In this document: positions 24,495 to 35,072 of the stretch, piece by piece
How positions within the stretch are numbered: position 1 is the stretch's first letter
Layout: every line of letters begins with the position of its first letter
Source: Agarophyton chilense
Lineage: Eukaryota > Rhodophyta > Florideophyceae > Gracilariales > Gracilariaceae
DNA: 64,000 bases
Assembly: GCA_030374765.1 (NCBI GenBank)
Contig: JARGXX010000088.1
Span: 2,046,001-2,110,000, forward strand
Direction of reading: 5' to 3'
Notes under the pieces: generated by a model
Told to the model about the DNA's origin: nothing
Database searches by the model: none
Seen by the model: the letters and a program-made list of their open reading frames with translations, nothing else
Program-made: the position numbers and the translations under genes

Positions 24495-25183
24495 TGTTGG
24501 CTGTTGACCCTGTGCTGTCACTGAAAACCAAAAGTGAAGGGGAGCATGGGCTGTTTTGGAGGGTGCCTCTGGAAAAGCGCATATGCGTGTCAGTCGGATC
24601 TCAATGTGAACTCGGGCTGTGATTGGCTACTGCAAATGTGCACATGCAATGCGGTGTGTACAAGTGGTATGGCACTATTGGGTTTGTCTGTGGGACACGT
24701 GTGTACGTGGTCTACTTGTACTACTGTGCACGTTGTTCAACATGTCCAGCTGGTGTACTATGAATACATCTGACAAGGTGTAACGAATGTACTTGGAGAA
24801 GAGACGTGATATGTGTATTACAGAAGACTTGGTGTACTGTGCTGGAACGTGAATGTGTATGGAGGCGGATTGCAAGTAGTGTGTGCTGGCATATTGAATT
24901 TGTGCACACGTGAGTGTAATTATGGGCTGTGCACTGTATATTGACTTCTTGTGCGCGGCAATGAACATTGACTAGGGTTATTGTCATGCTTGAATATGAT
25001 TGGTAGTATTGAGTGTCCCTGCTTTGTAGTCTAGGGTTTACTTTGGGTTGGAGTCTAGACAGCTGACGTTTTGAAGTAGTATATAAGTGAAAGTTTGAGC
25101 GCCTCCAAGTAAATCCAAGCCAGAGCTGGCGAACTTCCTTTTCATTCCCTCAACCTTTCCTTCAGCATTTTCCCTTTCCATCA
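24495..25183 (+). repeat. LTR-B, 5' LTR of B3
   Basis: TGTTGGCTGTTGACC...CTTTCCATCA, immediately followed by the primer site. Confidence 0.9.
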
Positions 25184-25889
25184 GGTTATGGGCCCAGCCC
25201 CGCTGACCTCTGCCATCTAGTTCGTCTCTCGCCGCTCTCCCGCACCGCCGTTCACCCGTTTCGCTGTTCTTTTCTCTTCGTTTCTGCCGTAGTAGCCGTT
25301 TCGTCGGGTGTGTGACCGCATCGTGGGTTGGTGTTTGTACTTTCCTTCGGTCTTGCGTTCCTCCCTGAGGGCGTTGTGGTGGTAGTGGTTGGACGTTTTT
25401 ATCGTGATTGTGTTTGGGTGCTCTTTGTTGCCCGTTTTTGTCGATCGCTATCCGTTTCGTTTGGTCTCCCTCTCTTTCGTTGTTTTGTGGATCCCTGCGT
25501 CGTGTTTGCGGGTTCTGATCCGAGAGGTTGTGGACCGTGTTTGTTGAAGTCTGGGCCTGGAGTTCTTGGCTCAGCGTTTGTGTGTGTTTGTGTGTTTGGT
25601 CTGCATCTTTGCCTGTGCGACGAGCGGTTGATCCGAGGTACTTTGGGTGATTCCTTGTCCTCGATGACGTTAGCCTGGAGACTTGAACCAAAGCAGGTGT
25701 AATGTCAAGCGGGTTCCCCACTGGTCCTTTTAGGGCGGATAACAGTGACGGTCCAAAGACCTGGTTGAACTTTGCGGGTGCATTTGTGGACGGGGTGCCA
25801 TGGCGCACTGCATTTGGCTGGTTGTTTGACTTTGTGTGTGAGCCCGACCTTTGTGGTTGGGCACTTGGACTGTTGTGAACAGCATCCAT
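25038..25889 (-). CDS. Antisense open frame in copia B3 leader
   Basis: A 283-codon open frame on the strand opposite to gag, running through the leader, across the primer site and into the LTR. The product would be hydrophilic and rich in Ser, Thr, Asn, Gln, Pro and Lys, with no recognised domain. The same frame with related residues (DAVHNSPSAQP, AVRHGTPST, SLLSALK) occurs in the leaders of B2 (plus 19964-20410), C1 (plus 10605-10881) and E2 (minus, about 14230-14430, then frameshifted). The plus-strand translation of the region is hydrophobic and low-complexity, unlike a normal protein. Conservation could instead reflect an RNA or DNA constraint on the leader. Confidence 0.4.
   Translation of the reverse strand: MDAVHNSPSAQPQRSGSHTKSNNQPNAVRHGTPSTNAPAKFNQVFGPSLLSALKGPVGNPLDITPALVQVSRLTSSRTRNHPKYLGSTARRTGKDADQTHKHTQTLSQELQAQTSTNTVHNLSDQNPQTRRRDPQNNEREGDQTKRIAIDKNGQQRAPKHNHDKNVQPLPPQRPQGGTQDRRKVQTPTHDAVTHPTKRLLRQKRREKNSETGERRCGRAARDELDGRGQRGWAHNLMERENAEGKVEGMKRKFASSGLDLLGGAQTFTYILLQNVSCLDSNPK
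25080..25087 (+). promoter_or_regulatory. TATA box of LTR-B
   Basis: TATATAAG in the 3' third of the LTR, about 100 bp before the primer site; the same box stands at the equivalent place in other LTR-B and LTR-C copies. Likely core promoter of the genomic RNA. Confidence 0.55.
25184..25198 (+). other. B3 primer-binding site (half initiator tRNA-Met)
   Basis: GGTTATGGGCCCAGC is complementary to the anticodon arm of eukaryotic initiator tRNA-Met (GCTGGGCCCATAACC) and directly abuts the LTR. Confidence 0.75.
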
Positions 25890-26365
25890 AAGGAGCTTTT
25901 GATCCGCAGTACGCGGGGAGGCGACGTTTCGAAGGCTGACCTCGTTTCTAGGATCAGGCCGCGTGCGATCTTCATTGATTGCTCGTTAGAAGCGTATCTT
26001 TGTGTTGAAGTAGCTTCGGTTTCGATGTCGCGCTAGTTCTTGAAAGAGGCCAGAGAGGGTCAACTTGGTGAAGGCATATCTTCGGTCATTAACCAATCTC
26101 TGGAAGCCTCGTAAGGAGCAACGCGCCTTCTCCTTTTGAAGTGGGAGGAGGTAGACTGCAGAAAACCGTTATCTACCCAGAAGAGCTCTGGGGGCCAGGT
26201 GTCTAACCTCTAAGGACGCGGGTATATGAAGCCCTGCCAGTGCGCGCGCAGACTATTGTCTGTTCAATCTTGAAGAATTATTTGTTGTTGTTGTCTGTTG
26301 TTGTTGTTCAGTTGTCTGTTGCTGCCAAGCCATCTCTCTCGGCCTCTTTTGACACCTTGCACAAC

Positions 26366-28727
26366 ATGGATTTGTTCAGTGGGGTGAAAATCGAAAAGCT
26401 GGTTGAGGATAACTTCCACGTATGGAAGCAGAAGATTGAGCTGCTGCTTGCACTCAAGGACCTCGACGGTCACCTCGACTCTGTTAGACCCACTGACGAA
26501 GATGAGCTGTCCACTTGGAAAAAGAAAGATGCCAAGGCCAGAGCTATTATTGGTCTCACACTCAGTGATGAGCATTTAGATCATGTGCGGGACGCTGACC
26601 ACGCTGCCGATATGTGGAAAGCCATTTGCGATGTGTTCCAACGCAAGAATCTGCTCAAAAAAATCAACGCCCGACGGTCCTTCTACTCTGCCAAGATGCG
26701 TGATGATGAGAAAATGATACAGTTCATCAACCGTGTACGTCATCTGGCATCGGACCTGAAGTGTATGGAAGTTGTTGTTGAGAAGGAGGACATCGCTATG
26801 GCCATCCTATGCGGACTTCCGGAAAGATTCGAGCACCTCATCGTCGCAATTGATACCACGATTGGCGATCGTCAACTCGCTCTAGAGTTTGTGAAGAGTC
26901 GTCTGCTGCAAGAAGAGCAGCGAATGAACGATCGTGCCAAGGAGGATCCTGGTGGAAGTGAGGCAGCTTTGGTTGGCAGGCAGTCGCGATGGAAGAACAT
27001 CGAGTGTCATTATTGTCATAAGAAGGGTCATATCCAGAGGAACTGTTTCAAGAAGCAACGTGATGGGGCTAACAGGAATCAGGTCGGTGCTGCTCACCCA
27101 ACTGTCAATACTCAACTCAGCGATGAGCGAGGTACGGGTGGCAACGACTCTGACTTTGTATGTCTCATTGCTACTGGCTCTGATAAAGCCACGAACTGTG
27201 ACTGGATAGTTGACTCTGGTGCTACTGCCCACATGACTTTTGACGAATCCATGTTCCAAACATATGATAGTAAGGCAATGTCTTCTGGCGTTAGCATCGG
27301 TAATGATTCCAAACTAGAGTCTGTTGGTCACGGTAGTGTGGAGCTTGATCTGATTGTGGAAGGGTCCAAACGAAAGTGCCAGCTGAAGCAAGTTGTTCAT
27401 GTACCGAATTTAAGGTAACATTTGCTTTCTGTATCGGCGATTTGTGATCTGGGGTGCAAAGTAGTGTTTGAAAAAGAGAAGGTATGTGTATACAAGGGAT
27501 TAAAAGTGGTTGCCGTGGGGCGCCGCGTCAAAGGCCTATACTACCTTTGCACTGCTGCACACCAGTGTACAGATGTAAACAGCGCACTTGTGTCGGACTT
27601 GTCGCTATGACATGCTCGAATGGCTCATGTGAATGTGGATGGTATCGAGCATATGGCTCGAAACAAGGTTGTGTCAGGGCTCAATGTAGACGTTGCGCAG
27701 GATTCAGATGTGTGTGGCTCATGTGTAGTAGGAAAAGCAACCCGTGCTCCGACTCCCAAGCAAGGGGGGGAACGAGCAAAACACGTACTGGAACTTGTTC
27801 ACTCCGATGTGTCAGGTCCAGTAAGTGTGAAATCCTTGGGAGGCTCGCACTACTTCGTCACATTCATCGATGATCACAGTCGTTTCTGCTTTTTCTACAT
27901 GCTCAAAACTAAGGATGAGGTATTCCAGATGTTCCTAAGGTGGCTCAAGTTTGTTCAAAACCAAACTGGCAGACAAGTGAAAACCATCACCGCGCGTGAG
28001 AGTGTGCTCAAAGCATTGCGCACTGACAACGGTGGTGAATATCTGTCACATCGTTTTACCAAAGAACTTGAACGTCACGGTATTGAGCATCAGCGAACTG
28101 TGCCTTACAATCCTCAGCATAATGGACTTGCCGAACGGTTCAACCGCACACTCATGGACTTGGTCAGATCGATGTTATTTCACAAGAAATTGCCAAAGCA
28201 CTTTTGGGCTGAGGCACTGAATGTTGCAGTGTATGTGCGCAACCGTGTGACTTGCAAAGCTCTTCCAAGTAGTGTGACACCATATGAACTGTGGCATGGT
28301 CAGAAGCCTGATGTAAGCAACCTGCGTGTGTTTGGGAGCCGATGCTGGTACAAGGTTGTGGATCATAAGCTGAAGAAGCTAGAGGAGCGTGTTGTGGAAG
28401 CTATCTTTATTGGGTACACCCCAGGGTCTCACGGATACAAGTTGTGGGACTCTGAAAAGAAAAAGGTGATTGTGTCAAGAGATGTACGGTTTGATGAGTT
28501 TTCGGGCTCAGACAACCAGTTTAGCTATGAGGAAGAGGACTACGCAGACATTGACTTTAGTAATATGTCTAGTCCACATGATACCTCTACATCTGACACA
28601 TCTAGTGGACCCAGTGATGATGACCCTTCTGCGCCTTTGCCTGACTCTGATGATGCTTCTGACAGCTCTGTTGATGATTCCGCAGCTGATACACCAGTTT
28701 GGCCTGTAGTGCATGAGACACAACCTG
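26366..28727 (+). pseudogene. Copia B3 gag-protease-integrase, two stops
   Basis: Starts MDLFSGVKIEKL at 26366; the open frame extends further upstream but this ATG fits all relatives. Contents in order: gag, CCHC knuckle CHYCHKKGHIQRNC, protease with intact DSGATAHMT, integrase zinc part (HARMAHVN...CGSCVVGK), core (HSDVSGPV, RTDNGGEY, GLAERFNRT), then an acidic Ser-rich tail. TAA at 27416-27418 sits where relatives have Tyr (R-Y-HLLSV) and TGA near 27608 where they have Trp (L-W-HARM); the frame is otherwise continuous to the LTR at 28728. Confidence 0.88.
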
Positions 28728-29397
28728 GTTTGGATAGGGAAAGGCTGAGGGGATGAAAAGGAAGTTCGCCAGCTCTAGCTCGGATTTACTTGGAGGCGCT
28801 CAAACTTTCACTTATATACTACTCCAAAATGTCAGCCATCTAGACTCCAACCCAACGTAAACCCTAGACTACAAATCAAAGACACTCAATTCTACCAATC
28901 ATATTCAAGCACGACATTATCACTACTCAAAGTTCATTGCAGCGCACAACAAGGTAATGCAACAGTGCACACCACATAATTACACTGACGTGTGCACTGT
29001 TGCCAACACACACTACTTGCAATCCGCCTCCATACACACCGATGTTCCAGCACAGTACACCAAGTCTCCTGTAATACACATGACACGTCTCTTCTGCAAG
29101 TACATTCGATACACATTATGAGATGTGTACAAAGTACACCAGCTGAACATCCTGAACAGCGTGCACAGTAGTACAAGTAGACCACGTACACACGTGTCAT
29201 ACAGACACACCCATTAGTGCCATACTACTTGTACACACCACGTTGCATGTGCACATTTGCAGTAGCCAATCACAGCCCGAGTTCACGTTGAGATCCGACT
29301 GACAAGCATATGCGCTTTTCCAGAGACACCCTCCAAAACAGCCCATTCTCCCCTGCACTTTTGGTTTTCAGTGACAGCACAGGGTCAACAGCCAACA
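28728..29397 (-). repeat. LTR-B, isolated copy between B3 and F
   Basis: TTTGGATAGGG...GCCAACA, opposite in orientation to B3. Left flank acctg is B3 integrase tail; right flank ttatc is integrase of F. No target duplication and two unrelated flanks, so this is a rearrangement junction and not a simple solo LTR. Confidence 0.8.
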
Positions 29398-30277
29398 TTA
29401 TCCAGGCTCACAAGCTGCCATTTCCTGGTCACTTCCAACATGCCGCTGCTGTTAGTCATATAGCGCATTCGGATATTCTTGAACCTTTGGTGACTTCCTT
29501 CCCAGACAGGTTTCGGTACACAAGTACGTTCTTGGATGACCATTCACGCTACGTGTTTCTCGGTTTGATGATGCACGACAGTGGGCTGATCGATGTGTTT
29601 ATCGGTGTGGCAGCCAAGTTGAAACGCCTTGGAGGAGCTGAAATTCGTGGTGTTCACTCCGTGGGTGCAGCGGAATATGTTGAGCTGCAGCACAAACTGG
29701 GCAGAGAGCATGGGCACACTTCTTTCTCAGCTCCATATACTCCAGAACACAACGCTATTGCGGAGCGCATCAACCGAACCATGGTAGAAGCTGCTCTGTC
29801 GCTTCTAATCCAGGCCAACTTACCTGATTGTTTGTGGCCATTTGCGTTGAAGCATGCCGTATACGTACGCAACGGTGTGCATCATTCCACAGTTGATGAT
29901 ACATCTTTCTTTTTGGTTACTGGAAATAGGCCGTCACTGAAGCACGTGAGTGTGTTTGGATGTACCGCATTTGTGCTCAGGACCCCTCGTTGACCCAAAT
30001 TCGAGTCGCGTGCACTTGAGGGAGTGTACTTGGAGACTCTTGAGCATGGTGTCTACAAGGTACTAGTCACTGGTGATGATGATACCCGGGGCATTGTGGA
30101 GTCCCGGCATTTGACTTTTGGCGAGTTTAGGTTCCCCGGCATACCAGCTCTATCGAACTATATAGATGACGAAAGTGCGTCGGATGATGATTAGGTGTCA
30201 CTGATGGGCTCTGAGGGGACTACTGGTGATGTCTCGGAAGGTTTCTCTGTCGATATAGTCGAATTCGAAGGCCAGAC

Positions 30278-30827
30278 TGATGGAGGTAGATGGAAGGTTG
30301 AGGGTTGAAAGGCAAGGTCGCCAGCTCTGGCTAGAATTTACTTGGAGGTTGTCGATCTTCGTCTTAAATTCTACTCGACTCTGACAGCCATCTAACCTCC
30401 AGCTCACGTAAACCCTAGACTACAATCCGGGGACATTCAATACTTACAATCATATTCAAACACGAAATTAAACCCTAACCCAAATTCACGTGAACATACT
30501 ACAGCAAGGTACAACAGTGCACAACACACCATTACAATGAAGTGTGCGCAAATTCAATGTGCCAGCACATATTAGGTGTAGTACGCCTCTATGCACGATC
30601 CTGTTCCAACAAAGCACTGCACGTGTTCTGTAATACACAAGACAGCATGTCTGTTCTTCCACAACATTCCATGCAGCCTGTACTGTGTGATCAACATAAG
30701 ATTTCAACAGGGTGGACACTTTGCACAGTAGTACAACTAGCGTATGTCGACACGTGTATAAGGCAGACTCTTACTACCTTTCCGCCAATTACAGTGACAG
30801 CACTAATCACTCATCCGATATCCAGCA
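30278..30827 (-). repeat. Solo LTR-C with target duplication CAGAC
   Basis: TGATGGAGG...ATATCCAGCA, flanked by CAGAC at 30273-30277 and 30828-30832. A clean solo LTR left by LTR-LTR recombination inside F. Confidence 0.92.
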
Positions 30828-31339
30828 CAGACAAACGAGCAACAAGGCCCCTTACCAGTGTTGGTGGAGTCCGACTCTGACACTGATGGTGACGAAGACG
30901 ATGCGGACGGTGCCGAGAGTGATGATGGAGGGTCCTCACACGATCCTGACACATTCTTTACACCGGATCAGGAACCTCGGTACTCGCGTGGCACTCGTCG
31001 TCAACCGCACAAGTGGATCATGGCTGGATCTACGCAGTGCACTACGAACATCAACGTCACTACCAGCGATGAACCAACACTCAAGGAGGCCATGTCCGCT
31101 ACTCCGGAGGAGCATGATATGTGGAAAGAAGCCATTGATGTCGAGTTTGAATCATTGGAGTCCAAGGATATCTGGACACCAGACGACTGCCCTGCCTCGC
31201 CGCCACTGCCCACGCATGTCATTCTAAAGGTAAAGCGCATCGCCGATGCACCAGTTGAACGTTTGAAGGCTCCTGTGGTGGCTGCCGGAAACCACCAAAC
31301 ATACGGTTAGGACTACTTGGAAACCTAAGCCCAAGTGGT

Positions 31340-32026
31340 TGTTGGCTGTGGACCCTGGGCTGTCACTGAAAACCAAAAGTGCAGGGGAGCATGGGCTGTT
31401 TTGTAGGGTGCCTCTGGAAAAGCGCATATGCGTGTCAGTCGGATCTCAACGTGAACTCGGGCTGTGATTGGCTACTGCAAATGTGCACATGCAATGTGGT
31501 GTGTACAAGTGGTATGGCACTATTGGGATTTTCTGGAGTACACGTGTGTACGTGGTCTACTTGTACTATTGTGCACGCTGTTCAGGATGTCCAGCTGTTG
31601 TAATATGTATACGTCTCACAAGGTGTAACGAATGTACTTGGAGAAGAGCGTGTCATGTGTATTACAGGAGACTTGGTGTACTGTGCTGGAACGTGAATGT
31701 GTATGGAGGCGGATTGCAAGTAGTGTGTGCTGGCATATTGAATTTGTGCACACGTCAGTGTAATGATGTGCTGTGCACTGTTGTATTGCCTTGTTGTGTG
31801 CTGCAATGAACATTGACTAGGGTTGATGTCATGCTTGAATATGATTGGTAGTATTGAGTGTCCCTGCTTTGTAGTCTAGGGTTTACTCTGGGTTGGCGTC
31901 TAGTTGGCTGACGTTTTTGAGTTGTATATAAGTGAGAGATTGAGCGCCTCCAAGTAAATCCGAGCCAGAGCTGGCGAACTTTCCTTTCATCCCTCAACCT
32001 TTCCTTCAGCATTTCCCTTTCCAACA
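31340..32026 (+). repeat. Solo LTR-B with target duplication GTGGT
   Basis: TGTTGGCTGTGG...CTTTCCAACA, flanked by GTGGT at 31335-31339 and 32027-32031. This copy fixes the true LTR-B ends as TGTTGG and CCAACA. Confidence 0.92.
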
Positions 32027-33344
32027 GTGGTGTCGCTCACCCTCGTTCGAATTTTTCTGTTCCTCTCGTTGTGCTTGCGCATGTTTCTGGCTCAATTAGA
32101 CGTGAAGACAGCGTTTCTCAATGGGGAGCTCGACGAAGATGTGTGGGTCATGTCCCCTCGCGGCATACCTGGGAACACTTCCCGCTGCCTCAAACTGCTC
32201 AAGGCCATCTATGGACTCAAGCAGGCACACTTGGCACGGCATAAGAAACTATGCGCAGACCTGAAGAGCTTGGGTTTCGAACAATTACCAAGTGCTCCAT
32301 GTGTGTTTCGCCGACGCAACGACCGCAATGAAAATGCCTTCGTGTTGTTGTATGTTGATGACCTCCTGATTTTTATCACGTGTGCCAGTGAACGGAGTGC
32401 TATTGTGGAGGAACTCAAGTCGTTCTACGAACTTTGCGTGGCTGATGACGTGAGTCGGTTCCTCGGTGTGGAGTTGAAATGGACTTTGGATGCCGATGGT
32501 CTCCCTCTCCAGCTGACGTTAGGCCAGTCTGTTTACACGGAAAGCTTGTTGCGAGGATTTGGGTTTGTACGATCGAGGCCGGCGTGCGAACCAATGGTGG
32601 AGTCATTCTTTACCGGGTGGGCGGCTGACGAAGATAAGTCCATCCAGGAATCGCAGTTGTACCAGCAAATGATTGGATCGCTGTTGTACTTGGGGCTTTG
32701 CACTCGACTGGACATACTTGCCCCAGTGCTTATCTTGGCTCGGTTCCAGAAATCACCAACGGCCTATTGTCACAGGGCTGCGAAGCACGTGCTGCGCTAC
32801 CTACGAGGCACTTCTGGGCACACTTTGCACTACCGCGCTGGCTCTTGGGACTTGGACGTGTATGTTGACTCCGACTTCGCGGCAGACAAGGTGGATCGCA
32901 AGTCCATGTCGGGACTCGTGGTGAAGCTTGGATCCGGCACATGTGCTTTGGGTTCAAGGAAACAGGCATCCGTTGCGATGTCTACCGGCGAGGCCGAGTA
33001 CTACACGTTGATCTTAGCCGCGCAGGAGCTCATTTGGTTAGTGCGTGTGTTTGGTGAGATCGGATTGGAAGCGGATGCAGCAGTGCCTATGGGTTCGGAC
33101 AACCAGTGAGCTATTGATTGGGCAACTGGTCAGCGCTGTCCATCGGGTCGTGCGAAGTACATCGACGTGAAGCTACACTTAATCCGAGAATTGGTTAAGA
33201 ACTCTTTCTTAAACGTCATCTTTGTTCCCAGTGAGGACAATGACGCGATATTCTTACGAATCCACTGACGCCTGTCCTACATGACAACAATGTGAAGCGC
33301 GTCGGACTTGGAGGAGCAGTCGAGGAGGAGCAGTCGAGGAGGAT

Positions 33345-34018
33345 TGTTGAGTATTTAGGTCGACCGACACTCCGACCTCCTGGGAAGCTTGGAAATAGTG
33401 CAAAACCAAAAGTGGATCCAAACATGGGCACTTTTGGGATCCCTCGGGGGAAAACGCATATGCGCCTCATCTCAATCTCAACGTGAATCACCCATCTGAT
33501 TGGCTACTGCAAATGCCTTCATGCAACGTGGTATGGACAAGTGGTCTGGTTTTAATGGGGCGTGTTGGGGCTTCGGCCCACGTGGAGCGATCTGATTGGA
33601 TGATCGGACGAGAGCGTTGAATGAGCACGGGCTATGCAGTTGGAGAGAATGTGCGAACGGGGGCTGGAAATGTGGTTTGGCCGTAATAGCCGAATCTGGG
33701 CTGCACAGGGCAGTTGGCACTAGCAAACAATTTCTGATGATTTTTTTTGAGTTTTTATTTGATATGCTTTCTTTTTGAAATTGTTTTGGCGAGCAGCTCC
33801 TCGTCGCACAGTGGCAAGCTGTGAGACGTGGGTGACCCGCAGACGGTCAGCACTGGCGGCGGAACTGCGTGCAAGGTAGTTAGTATTGCCAATGACAGTC
33901 GCCGACGATCAAAGTAAATTGTTAAGGCTGACTACCTTTCTTTGTTTTTCTTCTTTTACTTTCGTTTCCTTCTCGTCTTTTTCTTTCTCTTCCTTTTCCT
34001 TTTCATAACCTGCGCTGA
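33345..34018 (+). repeat. LTR-A, 3' LTR of F
   Basis: TGTTGAGTATTTAGG...CTGCGCTGA; the terminal CA is mutated to GA. Confidence 0.87.
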
Positions 34019-35040
34019 CTTTTTGAATTTACTCATCAGAGAATCGTCCGGTACCCCGCAAATACACAGTCATGCACCCCCCTCTCCCGTTGCTTATCGT
34101 TCAAACTGCCCCTGCGCGTGGGGTTAGCAATCTTAGCAGTTGGGCAGTTCTTCATCCGTAGTAGCTTTACAAGTCCGTATCTGTGCTTCATGCTAGGGGA
34201 CGTCACATTCCGCCTTGCCCTCCCCCCTTCACCGCAGGCCATCGCTGCCGCTGCCGCCGCTCCCCTCTCAGTCGCCTCGCCCTTCGCGCGTAGGTCGCCC
34301 GAGGGACGTGATCCTTCTCCGGTCCGGACTGCTTTTCGTCCTCCGCGCGGGCCCCGTGACGGTTCATGCTCGCCGCTGCACATCGCAATCTGAACTGTTC
34401 TACTGTGCTATTATTATATTGGCCCGCAAGCTGTGCTGTCAGATTAACAACTCTCGAGATCTTAACTGTCGAGCGTTCGGGAATTTATCTTCCGCTGCGG
34501 CTTTCGCGTTTTCCGCAGTGCCAACACAGCACGTCGCCGCTTGCTTGCGCAGTCCAACGTCGCCTCATGCAGTTAGTTTGGCTCACAGCGCAATGTTTTC
34601 TGTACCACCAGTTGCGAATCGGCGCCAGCCAAAGTTCCATTGCAAATTGCGCACCCCGTTCCGAAGCGTTTTGCTCTAGGTGCCTCACGCGCCCTGTGAT
34701 AACAATCTACTATGCCTCACATCTGTTCCGAGCACCTGAATGTAGAGACTCGCAGGTTAACCTTAACTATCCAGCATGAAGTCAAAAATGAAGGAAATAT
34801 CACTATCTAGCGCGTTAAAGCTTCGCCGGGGGCATCCATTGGTCGAATGCATTCCATGGAAAACCAGCGACAGGAAAGATATCTTTGTCGTCCGGTCGCG
34901 TCCGCTGCTCTGTTAAATGGCATCGTCAACGGAAAATCTCAAAACAAGATTGTGAACTTTGTACACAAGCTGAAAAATGACATGCTGAAACTGTTTTCAA
35001 AACAGGAGGATGTTCAAGGTCATGTGCAAATGCTTGCAAC
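34019..35040. other. Unassigned sequence between F and G2
   Basis: No known gene recognised. GC-rich with an Ala-codon-like run near 34245-34262. An ATG at about 34777 opens a 46-codon plus frame, and an overlapping plus frame (34847-35131) could encode LNGIVNGKSQNKIVNFVHKL, lysine-rich and unlike the neighbouring transposons. It may be the remains of a host reading frame cut by G2. Confidence 0.3.
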
Positions 35041-35072
35041 CCTTTCGGTTGTGTCGGTTGTGTATCCGAATA

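Larger units (their letters stand above)
24495..28727 (+). mobile_element. Copia element B3 (LTR-B), 5' two-thirds
   Basis: Plus-strand 5' LTR-B, primer site, leader, gag, protease and integrase. It is cut at 28727 by an LTR-B in the opposite orientation, before RT. Inserted in E2 pol (left flank catac). No 3' LTR of its own is found. Confidence 0.85.
29398..33344 (+). pseudogene. Copia F integrase-RT-RNaseH, interrupted
   Basis: Three pieces. 29398-30277: integrase core (HSDILEPL, HSVGAAEYVEL, IAERINRTM) with a TGA near 29991. 30828-31339: linker with an acidic run and SDEPTLKEAMSA, start of RT. 32027-33344: RT (LDVKTAFLNGEL, intact LYVDDLLIF) and RNase H (STGEAEYYTL) to a TGA near 33109, after which the frame continues and then shifts. 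It is the only copy of this lineage here with an intact YVDD box. Without gag and with stops it is dead. Confidence 0.87.
29398..34018 (+). mobile_element. Copia element F (LTR-A), with two solo LTRs nested
   Basis: Plus-strand A-lineage element preserved from mid-integrase to its 3' LTR-A. It is interrupted by a solo LTR-C (30278-30827, duplication CAGAC) and a solo LTR-B (31340-32026, duplication GTGGT). The 5' end with gag is absent. Confidence 0.88.

Noticed and set aside
25328-25702. Sense-strand 124-codon frame in the B3 leader
   Set aside because: Hydrophobic, Val/Cys/Phe-rich low complexity; not kept in the other leaders, unlike the antisense frame.
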